Shown here piece after piece: positions 63,839-64,000 of a stretch of DNA of 64,000 bases (its first letter is position 1; each line of letters starts with the position of its first letter). The stretch spans positions 1 to 64,000 of the forward strand of contig CAZTDX010000007.1 in assembly GCA_964612425.1 (NCBI GenBank). Reading direction: 5' to 3'. The DNA is from CAUJGP01 sp964612425 (GTDB lineage Bacteria; Bdellovibrionota; Bdellovibrionia; Bdellovibrionales; Bdellovibrionaceae). A model generated the notes under the pieces. That model was given only the letters and a program-made list of their open reading frames with translations, searched no databases and was not told where the DNA came from. The position numbers were made by a program, and so were the translations under genes.

Positions 63839-64000
63839 TTAATTCAAGCAGTCGCAAACAAAGCCCTTCACAGGATCTTTGCGGCATTTGATGATGTGCT
63901 CCTCGTCTTTGAGTGAAAAATTTTGTATGATATCATCCGTTTTTTCAACACCCAATTGAACATCCGACTGAAGTTGAATCAAGCGCACTTCTGATACGCT
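63839..64000 (-). CDS. Hypothetical protein, 5' end cut off by the window edge
   Basis: An open frame enters from the right edge and ends with TAA at 63841-63839; 53 residues are visible. The C-terminus has three Cys within 13 residues (IIKCRKDPVKGFVCDCLN), which could bind metal or form disulphides. The upstream part is acidic and helical. No family can be named from so little sequence. It converges with ptsI. Confidence 0.6.
   Translation of the reverse strand, partial: SVSEVRLIQLQSDVQLGVEKTDDIIQNFSLKDEEHIIKCRKDPVKGFVCDCLN

Noticed and set aside
1..64000. CRISPR arrays or retron/DGR structures
   Set aside because: No regularly spaced repeats, Cas, reverse transcriptase or template-repeat pairs were seen in the window.

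Overview
The window is a low-GC Gram-negative chromosome segment. Outer-membrane barrels, many lipoproteins and Sec-exported proteins, SpoVG, a membrane H+-pyrophosphatase and a TIGR02147-type regulator together suggest a Bdellovibrionota relative (Bdellovibrionales-like). This placement is inferred from gene content only; no 16S gene is present.

Layout. 1-3077: end of a genomic island, with a truncated gene, a membrane protein and a tyrosine integrase next to tRNA-Gln(TTG). 3.2-9.1 kb: spoVG, an MFS transporter, a coupled nucleotidyltransferase pair, a lytic transglycosylase, then rph-rdgB. 9.1-12.0 kb: a two-gene M16 peptidase operon. 12.2-14.3 kb: a three-gene cassette made of a Cys/His/Met-rich secreted peptide, a DUF692/MNIO enzyme and a DUF2063 partner. 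It has the architecture of a bufferin-type metal-binding RiPP operon. 14.3-19.9 kb: rlmH, a lipoprotein, metG and hppA with a strong terminator. 20-32.7 kb: a thioredoxin/TPR protein, envelope proteins, rmlA-rmlB, a polysaccharide flippase and a cation-diffusion transporter.

32.7-37.8 kb is a variable spot beside rnhB. A transposase pseudogene is interrupted near its 5' end by an IS630-type element that carries a canonical -1 frameshift heptamer. Beyond it lies a TIGR02147 regulator plus a subtilase-like protein that appears to have lost catalytic Asp and His. This pair is bracketed by direct repeats that include a copy of the last codons of rnhB. 37.8-41.7 kb is the conserved ribosomal/RNA-modification cluster (rpsP, KH protein, rimM, trmD, SPOUT methyltransferase, rplS, rnhB).

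42-49 kb: C11, M23 and M1 peptidases, an MnmD-like methyltransferase and a YhcC-like radical SAM protein. 49.1-49.5 kb: an ABC-transporter pseudogene with an internal deletion. 49.6-54.9 kb: a six-gene operon of unrecognised secreted proteins behind a sigma-54-like promoter. It is followed upstream by a DsbA-like oxidase and a two-component system whose kinase gene is frameshifted in a T5 run. 58.3-63.8 kb: a carbohydrate module in which an exported GH15 glucoamylase is followed by a glucose-type EIICBA, HPr and Enzyme I. This would let the cell cut alpha-glucans outside the cytoplasm and import glucose by PTS. A truncated gene runs off the right edge.
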